From assembly GCF_963583255.1 (NCBI RefSeq), contig NC_084803.1, positions 5,997,238 through 6,061,237 of the forward strand: a stretch of 64,000 nt of DNA, in the 5' to 3' direction. This document shows positions 46,947 through 57,755 of the stretch, piece after piece (the stretch's first letter is position 1; each line of letters opens with the position of its first letter). The DNA comes from Pyrus communis (taxonomy: Eukaryota; Streptophyta; Magnoliopsida; Rosales; Rosaceae). The translations under genes and the position numbers were made by a program. The notes under the pieces were generated by a model. That model did no database searches. It saw only the letters and a program-made list of their open reading frames with translations, and was not told where the DNA came from.

Positions 46947-47586
46947 GGAGAAAGCTCCAATAGCAACAGTGTCTCTGTAATACTCAGACTGTGGTATCCG
47001 ACGTTTGCGACCCGGTATCGACGCTGTACCGAATCGGGTTTTCCGGCGATGCACCGGAGATACCAAGCTCTCTCTTGCAGCAAGGCAGGGACTTTGTCGC
47101 CAAGTGTTTGATTGGAGACCCACTGGAGAGGTGGTCGGCGGCTGCGAATCAAGACAACTAAACAAAATTCGAAACAAAAATCCAAACAGGTTTGAGTTCA
47201 GTGGGCTCAGAAAACTTATGAGGAAGCAGCAGCAGCTCCCTTGCTCCTTGGAGCAGCCTGTGTACCTTCAAGGAAGCCGCTCTTGAACCTCCTCGGCACA
47301 TTCCTCAGCAGGGTAGGCGCAGGCGGAGCAGCGACTCTTCTGGAAGTGGAAGCTGCGGCGGCCGCACTGCACACAGAGTGTGGGTCTTGTTCCTCCTCTT
47401 TCCGAAAGCAACAGGATAGAGCAGAAGAAGCAATTGAAGCAATAAAGTCTTTTGATTGGGTTTGCTGGTGGTTTGCTGGTGGATTGGTGAATTTGTTTTT
47501 TTTTTTATATAAAAAAAAAAAAAGAAAAAAAAAGAAAAAAAAAAAAAAGGAAGAAAAATTCTTTCTTTATTCTTATAGGTCTTTAT

Positions 47587-50500
47587 ATGGCGGAAGAGAA
47601 TTCTTATTCGTTTGGAGATTCCCAGATACCTTCCTCCTCAACCGTGTCTGAGGTGGATGTCAATCCAAATCAAAGATTAAGCTCGGTCTTGTTAAATGAG
47701 TTTAATTTCTTACCTTGGTCAAGAGCAGTGAGTCTTGCCCTAGGTGGAAGGTCCAAGCTAGGGTTCATAAATGGAAGCATCGAAGTTCCTGATGTTTCTT
47801 CACCAACTTATGAAATCTGGCTTTGTAAGGATCAGCTAGTTATGTCATGGCTCCTAAATTCCATGGAACGTAAACTAGCTGAAATATTCAGTTATTCTGA
47901 ATCATCATTCAAACTATGGCAGACAGTCAAGGAAATGTATGGCAGCCAGAACAATGTTGCACGTGTGTTTCAATTGAAGAAGAACATTTCCAACATACAA
48001 CAAGAAGGAAAGCCCTTTGTTCAACTTCTAGGCAGCATGAAGAGCATGTGGAATGAGCTGGAAATGTATCGGCCTCACACAACTGAGGCGTCTTTACTAC
48101 TAAAAAAGGCAGAAGAAGACAAGATATTCCAACTCTTGTCAAGTCTCGATCCAGGATACGAAGACCTACGAAGCCACATACTCATGAACCCCGAACTACC
48201 TTCCTTCACCAACGTATGTGCAATAATCCAACGTGAAGAAGTACGAAGGAAAGTCATGAACACTGGCACAAAGACCAGTGTAACTGAAGCAATGGCTTAT
48301 CTAGCCAACGAAAGAAAATACAAAGTGAAGAATCCACACTTAAAGTGCCAACACTGCAACTATACTGGTCACGTTAAGGAGACATGCTGGATTTTACATC
48401 CAGAATTAAAGCTAGAGTTCATGAAGGATAACAAGGGCTCACAAAGACTGAACCGTGCACCACATAGAGCCAACAATGCAACTACCTCAACCTCTCATAG
48501 GTCTGATGCACTCAAGAGCTTCACTGCAAATCCAGCTGCACTCATAAATGAGTTTTCAGTGTATCTTCAAAGCAAGAAAGAAAGGATTAAGAGTGACCAA
48601 ACGGTCGGCTTTGAAGATGGAAGTTCAATAGCTTTGCTAGGCAAGTTTGCTGGATTTCTGACAGAAACACAACACATGGCCCAAGATGACATGCAAGGTA
48701 TCATGACTGCTTTTAAAACTGCTCTTAATGTAAATATGATGCATGATTTGTGGATTGTTGATTCGGGTGCCACAGATCATATGACCAACCATGTTTCTAA
48801 GTTTCACAAGTTTGAAAAATTTTCAAAACCGTCTCAAGTCTCAACTGCCAATGGTGAGAGATCTAAGGTTTTAGGGAAGGGAAATATCAACTTAATATCG
48901 GAAAAAATTGAGTCAGTAGCCTTATTTGTTCCTTCTTTTCCATTTCAACTTCTATCTGTGGGAAAAATCAACAATACCTTAAATTGTTTGGCCATTTTCT
49001 CTCCTCACAATGTCATTTTTCAGGATTGCCTCACCAAGAAGACGATTGGTGAAGGGTTTTACCTTGATGGCCTCTATTACATATCAAAAAACAGTCCCAG
49101 AGGATTTCAAGCCAAGTCCAGTCCATCCCAAGATAGTCAATTGTGGCATCAACGTTTAGCTCATCCTTCCCAACCTGTTTTGTCTTCCTTGTTTCCAAAC
49201 TTAGGTAATGATTTAATTTCGTGTGAAACATGTCATTTGTCTAAAGCCACCAGATTGCCTTTTACCTCATCCTTATCTAGGACTAGTAAAGTTTTCGAAC
49301 TAGTTCACTCAGATGTATGGGGACCAACGTTTGAATCTTTTGATGGTTATAAGTATTATGTAACTTTTGTCGATGATTTCTCTAGAGCCACATGGTTGTA
49401 CCTTTTAAAGTCTAAGAGTGAAGTGATTGAAGTTTTTAAGGATTTTCACAATCTTGTTAAGAACCATTTTTCCTCTCAAATTCAAACCTTAAGATCTGAC
49501 AATGGCACCGAATATATGTCCCATATCATGTCATTATATTTGAGCAAGCATGGTATCATGCATCAAACAAGTTGTGTCGGCACACCTCAACAAAATGGTG
49601 TAGCTGAAAGGAAAAATCGTGACATTCTGGAAAAAACGAGAGCATTAATGTTACAAATGAACGTACCAAAGAGATTTTGGTCACAAGGAGTCATGGCGGC
49701 TGTGTACATCATCAATAGACTTCCTAGCCGAGTCTTGGGGTTTAAATCTCCACTTGAAGTCATGAAAGGAAGAAAAATCGACCTTTCACATCTTAGAGTC
49801 TTTGGCTGTGTCTGTTTTGTTCATATACAGTCACACCATCGTGATAAGTTGGACCCTAGAGCTCTCAAATGTATTTTTCTTGGTTATTCATCAACACAAA
49901 AAGGGTATAAGTGCTATGATCCTCAACTAAGAAAAATAATTGTATCTAAAGATGTACGATTCCATGAAGCTAACCCTTTTTTCAGCAAATCACATGAAGC
50001 CACAAGTCAGGGGGAGTGCATCTTAGACCTAATTCCTCTACCAAGAATCTGTACTTCTACACCTCCCATTCAAGTCAATAATGAAGGTACTCATCCTGAT
50101 AATTCTGTGCATGATGATGACAACGGCAACATAGAAAATCCTCAAGGTGTGGATGACAATTTGAACGAGGATGAGGCAAACCTCCTAGTACCTCGACGCA
50201 ATCCTCGGCGTGATAGACAACCTCCCACAAGGTTTCAAGATTTTGTCACATATAAACCGAGGCATCCAATTTCAAATTGCGTGTCGTATCAAAAGGTAAC
50301 TCCATCTCATGCTGCCTTTCTTAACAACATTTCAAGTCACAGTGAGCCTCAAAACTTTTATGAGGCTAATAATCAAGTTGTGTGGAAAGAAGCAATGAGA
50401 GATGAACTCAAAGCACTAGACCAACACAAAACCTGGAGCATCACCAAACTTCCACAAGGAAAAAAGGCAGTGGGCTGTAAGTGGATCTATAAGATCAAGT

Positions 50501-51879
50501 TTAATTCTGATGGTTCGATTGAGAGGCATAAAGCCAGGCTGGTGGCTCGAGGATTCACTCAAACATTTGAGGTGGATTACAAGGAAACATTTGCTCCTGT
50601 TGCAAAAATGAACTCAGTAAGGGTTCTATTGTCTGTTGCCGTCAATAAAGGTTGGTCTATGTATCAAATGGACGTGAAGAACGCTTTTCTACATGGTGAT
50701 CTTGAAGAAGAAGTCTATATGAGATTGCCACCAGGACACCCACAAAGCCAAGAGCCTAATTTGGTGTGTAAGTTACATAAGTCAATTTATGGACTGAAGC
50801 AATCACCACGTGCTTGGTATGCAAAACTAAGTACCGTTCTTCATAACATTGGTTTCAAAAGGAGTAATGCAGATTCATCATTATTTGTTCGCACAAGAGC
50901 TGCAAGCAAATTAGTTGTGTTGATATATGTGGATGACTTAATAATAACAGGTGATAATGCTGCTGAAATCACCACACTCAAACAGTCACTTCAACAACAA
51001 TTTGCGGTTAAAGATCTTGGGGTGTTGAAGTATTTTCTTGGAATCGAAATGGCATCTTCTTACAAGGGACTATTTCTTAATCAACGAAAGTACGTCATAG
51101 ACCTACTTAAAGATGCCAATATGAGTGATGCCAAGCCTGCACTTACCCCTCTTGATAGCAAGCTCAAGCTTGACTTGGGAGGCACGCCACTCTCGGATAT
51201 CAGCTTATATTAGAGGCTTGTCGACAAGCTGATCTACCTAACGATCACCAGACCAGACATCTCACATTCAGTAAGTATTGCCAGTCAGTTCATGCACTCT
51301 CCCACCATCGAGCATCTGAACCTTGTCAAAAGAATCTTACGGTACTTAAAAGGGTCTGTTGGTCGTGGCATCCTCATGGCAAAAAATGACAACACTCAAA
51401 TCATGGGGTACTGTGATGCTGATTGGGCAGGAAATGCAATCGATCGCAAGTCCACCACTGGTTATTGTACCTTTGTTGGTGGAAACTTGGTCACGTGGAA
51501 GAGCAAGAAACAAACTGTCATCGCAAGATCAAGTGCCGAAGCTGAATATCGTGCAATGGCCTCAACTGCGTGTGAGCTGATATGGCTAAAAGGACTTTTA
51601 TGTGACTTAGGTGTGTTCACAGCTCAACCAATGACCTTATTTTGTGACAACCAGGCTGCCATGCACATAGCATCAAACCTCATCTTTCACGAGAGGACAA
51701 AGCATATTGAAGTTGACTGTCACTATGTCCGTGAACAAGTACAGTCGCAGGTGATTCAGACACATTATGTAAAAAGCTTCGATCAGCTGGCTGATATATT
51801 CACCAAACCTCTGGCTTCTCATCAGTTTCAAAGACTCCTCTCCAAGCTTGGATCCATCAACCTACTGGATCCAGCTTGA
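47587..51879 (+). pseudogene. Copia gag-pol polyprotein with one in-frame TAG
   Basis: The start MAEENSYSFGDS leads into a Gag domain (FNFLPWSRAVSLALGG). Further on are the zinc knuckle CQHCNYTGHVKETC near residue 253, protease VDSGATDHM near 390, integrase HSDVWGP near 573, RSDNGTEY near 635 and TPQQNGVAERKNR, RT with YVDDLIITG near 1113 and RNase H with YCDADWAGN near 1274. A TAG at 51211-51213 lies between RT and RNase H. The same frame continues to the stop at 51877-51879, just before the purine tract. An A-rich tract (47509-47570) precedes the start. Confidence 0.94.
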
Positions 51880-51886
51880 GGGGGAT

Positions 51887-52188
51887 TATTGGAAGAAGCA
51901 CATGGGTGTACAGACAGCACAGCACAACAAGCATACAGCAAGGGTGTGCACTCAAAGCACATGGGTGTACAGACAGCACAGCACAGCAAGACAGCAAGGG
52001 TGTAAAGGACAACAAGGGTGTAAAGCTTTCAGCTTTCTTTGTTGCTGACTCATGGACAGTAGGAAAGGAATTGCATGTGCATGTGTGCTGTTGCATCCGA
52101 AGCTTTCTTTGTATTATGTATAAATATGCCTTCCCATAAAGCTTTCTAGATATGAGAAGTATTACAATTCAAATCAGAAAAATCAACA
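51887..52188 (+). repeat. LTR2 of composite Copia
   Basis: 302 bp, matching LTR1 with few differences. It ends TCAACA and is followed at once by the truncated third LTR. Confidence 0.9.
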
Positions 52189-52286
52189 GCACAGCACAGC
52201 AAGCATACAGCAAGGGTGTGCACTCAAAGTACATGGGTGTACAGACAGCACAGCACAGTAAGACAGCAAGGGTGTAAAGGACAGCA
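52189..52286 (+). repeat. LTR3, left piece (first 30 bp missing)
   Basis: It starts GCACAGCACAGCAAGC, which is LTR position 31. The last five bases, CAGCA, are the target duplication of the nested element, and the LTR resumes at 57373. Confidence 0.88.
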
Positions 52287-52966
52287 TGTTATGCTAGGAT
52301 AGCACCAAACCACGCGGAACCAAATCAAGCTAACCCACAGGAAATTTATCAAATGGAAATGCAAGAACAAAATATAAAAGACACAAAGATTTTAACGAGG
52401 TTCCTCCATAGTCAGTGTAACTGGAGTACGTCCTCGGAGCAGTAGGAGCTCACCCAATAATCCACTATCAACCAAATGGGAGTTTACAAAGTGTTGGCAA
52501 TCTCACAACCCAAAAGCCCAATACACCCAATAGCTCTCACACACCAAAGAAACAAATAGAGAAAGAAATATAATGAATAATTTCTTCTCTATACATATAG
52601 CTCAAAGCTATTACAACAACAACTACTTTGGTGGATAATTACTAACCAATTGAAGCAGCAACTTGTTTTTCTTTTTGGGCTCTCTGCAAGACTACAACTC
52701 TCTGAATTTTTCTCTCTATTTTTCTCCTCTGAAAACAAAAGGGCAGCAGCTCTCTTCTCTCTCTCTCCCACACAACCGAAATGAGCTATCTGCAACTCTC
52801 CTTATTTCTATTTCAAAAGCAACCTCTCTTCTCCTTTTTGAACCAACATTCACGGGTTGAAGACAACAAAACAACTTTTCCCATTTTCCTCCCCAAAACA
52901 AGGAATGTGTTTCCCACCTTTGGTTTGTTTAATCTGATGTATAGCCACTTGGCCACTTATTCAACA
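52287..52966 (-). repeat. 3' LTR of the minus-strand Copia
   Basis: On minus it begins TGTTGAATAAGTGGCC after the purine-rich CAAGGTGGAGAT and ends GCTATCCTAGCATAACA. The U5/R part is close to that of 3943-4640; U3 differs. Confidence 0.9.
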
Positions 52967-53108
52967 ATCTCCACCTTGGCCAAGTTCCGAAAAACGCCAT
53001 GATAAGCCAAACAACACAATTAACACACAACATCACTCCCAATCACTAGCAAGAGAACAACTCATGCCGAGCGAAATGCTCCAAAACTCCTACTGCTCAA
53101 CGCCTTCT

Positions 53109-56100
53109 TTATATAGGCAAAATGTGAGCCAAGTTCAAGCAATGAACAAACTTGGCTACACCAACAACCTTAGTCAACATATCAGCGGGGTTGTCTTTAG
53201 TTGGAATCTTCTGAAGAATGATTTCTCCTTCACCAACAACTTCACGAACAAAGTGATAACGCACATCTATGTGCTTGGTCCTCGCATGATGAACCTGATA
53301 CTTAGCCAAATAAATGGCACTCTGACTATCACAATGTACCTCCACCTGCTTCTGATCAACCCCCAAATCTCTAATCAGTCCATGTATCCAAATGGCCTCC
53401 TTTATAGCTTCAGCAACTGCCATATATTCAGCCTCTGTAGTAGACAAGGCAACAGACGACTGCAAAATGGACCTCCAACAAACTGGCCCTTTAGCCATAG
53501 TAAACACATAGCCTGTAGTAGACTTCCTTCCATCCAGATCACCTGCATAATCTGAATCAACATAACCAACAGCAAAATGACCAATACCAGAGTCATCCCT
53601 CTCAAAGCATAAACCAACATCTCGAGTACCATGGAGATACCTCAATATCCACTTAGCTGCATTCCAATGCTCTTTACCAGGATTATGCATATATCGACTC
53701 ACCATGCCAACTGCATGAGCAATATCCGGTCTAAAGCATACCATTGCATACATCAAACTACCAACCAAATTTGCATATGGTATATTTTTCATTTGTAGCT
53801 TCTCTTGATCAGTTTTAGGACATTGTAGAGAACTCAATTTAAAATGAGGAGCCAAAGGGGTACTAACCGGTTTAGTTGAATCATGAACTCCAAACTTCCG
53901 AATCAACTTCTCAAGGTATTGTCTTTGATTCAAACAAACCAAATCCTTCTCTCTGTCTCTAGTGATCTCCATGCCAAGGATCTTCTTTGCTTCACCAAGA
54001 TCCTTCATCTCAAACTCATTCTTCATTTGCTTCTTCAATTTCTCAATCTCTTCGACATTCTTTGAGGCAATCAACATATCATCAACATATATCAATAAAT
54101 AAATGAAAGACTCATCTTGCAACTTCTTGAAGTACACACAATGATCATATTGACTTCTAGAATAATTTTGGCCTCTCATAAATTTATCAAACCTCAAATA
54201 CCATTGTCTTGGAGATTGCTTCAAGCCATAAAGTGATTTCTTCAACTTGCAAAACAAATTTTCTTTCCCTTTCACTTTATACCCATCCGGTTGACACATA
54301 TAGATCTCTTCATTCAAATCACCATGTAGGAAAGCCGTCTTCACATCAAGTTGCACAAGTTCAAGATCATATTGTGCAACAAGAGCTAACATAATGCGAA
54401 TTGATGAGTGCTTCACAACTGGAGAAAAGATTTCATTGTAGTCAATGCCCTCCTTTTGTGCATACCCTTTAGCAACTAATCTTGCTTTGAATCTCACATT
54501 GCTTTTCTCATCAGCATCTTCCTTCTTGGCATACACCCATTTGCAACCAATAGCTTTCTTACCCTTAGGCAATTTAGCTAACTCCCAAGTCTTGTTCTTC
54601 AAGAGAGAATTCATCTCATCACCCATGGCATTGCACCACTTCTCCTTTTCCTCACTCTCAATGGCTTCCTCAAAATTGGATGGAATCTCATCAGTGATAA
54701 TAGGAAGAGCAAAAGCAACATAGTCACTATACCGAGCTGGCTTGGTAATATTTCTCTTTCCTCTGTTCTTAGCAATAGACTCTTGAGGTGAAACTTGTTC
54801 TTCAACTTGAATAGAATCTTCAAGTTCAACTTCTTCAACATCCTCATGGTCTCCCACTTCTTCACTTGTAGTGGCTTCGACATCAGCGGAAATAGGATTT
54901 GAAGTACTAGAGGCAACTTTCTCAAGCTCCACCTGTTGGACATCTTTCACATTCTTTTCAGAGTCTTTGAACATATTTTCTTCATCAAATGTCACATCTC
55001 TGCTGATTACAAGTTTCTTCATCTCCGGGCACCATAACCTGTAACCTTTGACACCACTACTAAAACCAAGAAAGATAGCCTTTTTGGCTCTAGGATCAAG
55101 TTTATTTTCAGTTACATGAAAATAAGCAGGTGAACCAAAAACACGAATATAATTATAATCATTAGAAGGTTTTCCAGTCCATACCTCCATTGGCGTCTTA
55201 CCCTGAACAGCAGCTGAGGGTAATCGGTTGATGATGTGACATGCATAAGTAACTGCCTCTGCCCAAAACGACTTGCTCAAACCCGACTGAGACAACATGC
55301 ATCTAACCTTCTCAAGCAAGGTTCGATTCAATCTTTCTGCAACTCCATTTTGTTGTGGAGTTCCCCGGACACTAAAATGTCTCACAATCCCTTCCTCTTT
55401 GCAAACTTTAAAGAAAGGGTCGGATGTGTATTCACCACCATTATCCGATCTCAAAATCTTAATCTTTCTCCCAGTCTGGTTCTCAACCATTTTCTTCCAA
55501 CCCAAGAAAATGCTCAACACCTCACTCTTGTGCTTCATAGTGTAGACCCAAGACCTTCTTGAATAATCATCAACAAAGGTCACGAACCAATGTCTACCAC
55601 TCAAAGAGGGAGTCTTTGTAGGACCCCAAACATCCGAATGCACATAATCAAGAATGCCCTTCGTCTGATGTACAGCAGTACCAAACTTCACTCTAGTTTG
55701 CTTCCCCAAGACACAATGCTCACAGAAATCAAGCTTACAAGTCGTGGCACCTTTTAGAAGACCTTGTTTCACAAGCCCTTGTAGAGCTTTCTCACCGGCA
55801 TGGCCTAATCTCATATGCCACAATCTAGTAGTATCAGAATCAGATGTGCCCATATTTTCTGAGACTACAGATGCTTCACCTGTCACAGTGCTTCCTTGCA
55901 ATAAATACAAATGGCCACATCGAGGAGCTTTCATCACAACAAGTGCACCATAAGTCACCTTCAATGTCTGCCCATCTGAATGAAACCTGAAGCCCTTGGC
56001 TTCCAAAGTTCCCAAAGAAATAAGATTTTTCTTCAAATTTGGTACATACCAAACACCTGTCAACTCTTTAACCATGCCATCATGCAACTTCAAACGAACT

Positions 56101-57080
56101 GTACCAATCCCTTTTGTTGTGCAAGGATTGTCATCTCCCATGAACACAACACCGCCATCAAACTCTTTCAAGCTTGAAAACCAATCCTTGTGAGGAGTCA
56201 TATGATGAGTACAACCCGTATCCAACACCCACTTAGTAGCACAATCAAATGATGAGGAAGTGGATAAAGCAAAATCAGGGAAATCTGTTTCAACTTCAGC
56301 AACATTAGCTTCAGAACTTTCTTTACCTTTGGTCTTCAATTTAGGACAATCTTTCTTCCAATGGCCCTTATTACGACAAAAGGCACATTCATCCCTTTCC
56401 AAAGGTTTTCTACCTTTAGAGTTTCCTCTAGGTCGAGACTGTGATTTTTTCCTACTAGAAGATGATCTTCTCTCCGATGATCTACCTCTAACAAATAAAG
56501 CTTCCGAGGTACTATCATGATTTTTATCTCTATGCCTCATTTCATAATTCATCAAGGCATTTGACACATCTTCAAATTTCACAGTTTCTTTACCATGCAT
56601 AATAGTGGTAACAAAATGCTCATAAGAGTCCGGCAAGGAATTCAACAATATTAAGGCCTTATCTTCATCCTTAATATCCTCATCTAAATTTAACAAGTCG
56701 GCAATCAACTTATTAAAAGCATCAAGGTGTCTAATCATTTTTGTACCTTCTTTGTATTGGAAGCGGTAGAGCTTTTTCTTCAAGTGTAGCCGGTTCTCTG
56801 CACTCTTCGTCATATACTTGTCTTCCAATTTTTGCCACAACACACTTGCCAATGTCTCCCGCATCACAAAATACTTCTGTGTTTTTGCAAGGCACAACCG
56901 AATTGAAGAGCAAGCCCACAAATTTAATTTCTCCCATTCCGGCTTCGGAATAGCTTCCGGCTTCTCTCCCAAAGCGGCAAGTAGATCTTGTTGAGCCAAC
57001 ACATCTTTGACCTCACATTGCCACATCCCAAAGTTGTTTGTGCCATCAAACTTTTCAACTTCGAACTTTGCGTTTTGCAC
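53109..57080 (-). CDS. Copia gag-pol polyprotein, open frame without a clear ATG
   Basis: A 1323-codon open frame runs through Gag (FEVEKFDGTNNFGMW), zinc knuckle CAFCRNKGHWKKDC near residue 230, protease LDTGCTHHM near 283, integrase HSDVWGP near 480, RSDNGGEYT near 546 and GTPQQNGVAERLNR near 575, RT YVDDML near 998 and RNase H VDSDYAGD near 1175 and CDSQSAIYLAK near 1250. It stops before the purine tract. The codon at 57080 is GTG. The upstream frame is open for some distance into the inverted LTR piece without an ATG, so the native start seems lost at the rearrangement. Catalytic motifs are all present. It is the best-preserved relative of 1-4640. Confidence 0.9.
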   Translation of the reverse strand: MQNAKFEVEKFDGTNNFGMWQCEVKDVLAQQDLLAALGEKPEAIPKPEWEKLNLWACSSIRLCLAKTQKYFVMRETLASVLWQKLEDKYMTKSAENRLHLKKKLYRFQYKEGTKMIRHLDAFNKLIADLLNLDEDIKDEDKALILLNSLPDSYEHFVTTIMHGKETVKFEDVSNALMNYEMRHRDKNHDSTSEALFVRGRSSERRSSSSRKKSQSRPRGNSKGRKPLERDECAFCRNKGHWKKDCPKLKTKGKESSEANVAEVETDFPDFALSTSSSFDCATKWVLDTGCTHHMTPHKDWFSSLKEFDGGVVFMGDDNPCTTKGIGTVRLKLHDGMVKELTGVWYVPNLKKNLISLGTLEAKGFRFHSDGQTLKVTYGALVVMKAPRCGHLYLLQGSTVTGEASVVSENMGTSDSDTTRLWHMRLGHAGEKALQGLVKQGLLKGATTCKLDFCEHCVLGKQTRVKFGTAVHQTKGILDYVHSDVWGPTKTPSLSGRHWFVTFVDDYSRRSWVYTMKHKSEVLSIFLGWKKMVENQTGRKIKILRSDNGGEYTSDPFFKVCKEEGIVRHFSVRGTPQQNGVAERLNRTLLEKVRCMLSQSGLSKSFWAEAVTYACHIINRLPSAAVQGKTPMEVWTGKPSNDYNYIRVFGSPAYFHVTENKLDPRAKKAIFLGFSSGVKGYRLWCPEMKKLVISRDVTFDEENMFKDSEKNVKDVQQVELEKVASSTSNPISADVEATTSEEVGDHEDVEEVELEDSIQVEEQVSPQESIAKNRGKRNITKPARYSDYVAFALPIITDEIPSNFEEAIESEEKEKWCNAMGDEMNSLLKNKTWELAKLPKGKKAIGCKWVYAKKEDADEKSNVRFKARLVAKGYAQKEGIDYNEIFSPVVKHSSIRIMLALVAQYDLELVQLDVKTAFLHGDLNEEIYMCQPDGYKVKGKENLFCKLKKSLYGLKQSPRQWYLRFDKFMRGQNYSRSQYDHCVYFKKLQDESFIYLLIYVDDMLIASKNVEEIEKLKKQMKNEFEMKDLGEAKKILGMEITRDREKDLVCLNQRQYLEKLIRKFGVHDSTKPVSTPLAPHFKLSSLQCPKTDQEKLQMKNIPYANLVGSLMYAMVCFRPDIAHAVGMVSRYMHNPGKEHWNAAKWILRYLHGTRDVGLCFERDDSGIGHFAVGYVDSDYAGDLDGRKSTTGYVFTMAKGPVCWRSILQSSVALSTTEAEYMAVAEAIKEAIWIHGLIRDLGVDQKQVEVHCDSQSAIYLAKYQVHHARTKHIDVRYHFVREVVGEGEIILQKIPTKDNPADMLTKVVGVAKFVHCLNLAHILPI

Positions 57081-57104
57081 CGTAGTTCTTGCAAATCCGG
57101 AGCT

Positions 57105-57372
57105 GCTTCCAAAAGGATTTTGATATGTGTTTCTTCTTCTCCATTTGTTTCTTAGTTTGAGTGAGAGCTATTGGTTGTATGTGGGATTTGGGTTTGAGAG
57201 TTAAAACTCTATTTGTAATCTCCTTTTGACATTAGTGGAATTTCCTCGCCGTCTCGAAACTGGATGTAGGCTTACGCCGAACCAGTATAAATCCTTGTGT
57301 CTTTTGGATTATTTGTCTTGTAATATTTTGCCGTATTAGCTTTGGTTTCATATTTGAAGCTTCCGCACAACA
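57105..57372 (+). repeat. Divergent LTR 3' fragment, inverted relative to gag-pol
   Basis: Read on minus from 57372 it aligns with 52287 onward: TGTTGTGC, CAAAAGACACAAGGATTT, a CCAATAGCTCTCAC segment, then AAGAAACAAATGGAGAA. The two are the same LTR region from different subfamilies. The last ~55 bp also match 36647-36701. Confidence 0.8.
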
Positions 57373-57377
57373 CAGCA

Positions 57378-57551
57378 AGGGTGTAAAGCTTTCAGCTTTC
57401 TTTGTTGCTGACTCATGGACAGCAGGAAAGGAATTGCATGTGCATGTGTGCTGTTGCATCCGAAGCTTTCTTTGTATTATGTATAAATATGCCTTCCCAT
57501 AAGGCTTTCTAGATATGAGAAGTATTACAATTCAAATCAGAAAATTCAACA
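57378..57551 (+). repeat. LTR3, right piece
   Basis: Continues the LTR broken by the nested element and ends TCAACA next to the GAAGT duplication. Confidence 0.88.
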
Positions 57552-57755
57552 GAAGTAATCACAAGCATTGATGTTCAATTGATCAACATCAGTTTCGTTT
57601 CCATTTCCATCCTTATTTATTTTAAAGTCAACCATATGTTCAACACGCTGCATAAATCAAAAAGAACAAAATGTGATATTATAGTAATGATTAAATCTTG
57701 TTAACGACTGAAGGAGAGGGAAGAGAGAATAAAACGACTCGTGGGAAACCCAAAC

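Larger units (their letters stand above)
52287..57372 (-). mobile_element. Tnt1-94-like Copia with inverted (outward U5) ends
   Basis: Flanked by CAGCA (52282-52286 and 57373-57377). Gag-pol lies on the minus strand. The left end is a full 680-bp LTR in minus orientation (the 3' LTR). The right end, which should be a 5' LTR in the same orientation, is instead about 270 bp of a divergent related LTR in plus orientation ending CCGCACAACA. Both outer ends are therefore LTR 3' ends. There is no normal 5' LTR and no clear tRNA primer site before gag. Confidence 0.88.
46503..57551 (+). mobile_element. Composite Copia insertion in a TEBICHI intron (LTR, internal, LTR, partial LTR) with a nested element
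   Basis: The whole block is flanked by GAAGT (46498-46502 and 57552-57556). LTR1 is 46503-46804, the internal region 46805-51886, LTR2 51887-52188, and a third LTR copy missing its first 30 bp is 52189-52286 plus 57378-57551. The third LTR is split by the element at 52287-57372. The ends read TATTGG...CAACA, so the usual 5' TG is TA. The primer-binding site TGGTATCAGAGCAGG starts at 46805, and the purine tract TTGAGGGGGA precedes LTR2. Confidence 0.9.

Noticed and set aside
46785..47177. Repetitive AEAAASC or QRQQQ frames in the Copia leader on the minus strand
   Set aside because: Produced by the 21-bp tandem repeat; no start context or conservation seen.
47241..47651. 136-codon plus-strand frame before gag-pol
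   Set aside because: Runs through an A-rich tract with poly-Lys and overlaps the real gag start in another frame.
53064..53555. 163-codon plus-strand frame over the minus-strand Copia RNase H region
   Set aside because: The same shadow appears antisense in the other Copia copy at 3514-4059; the real coding is on the opposite strand.
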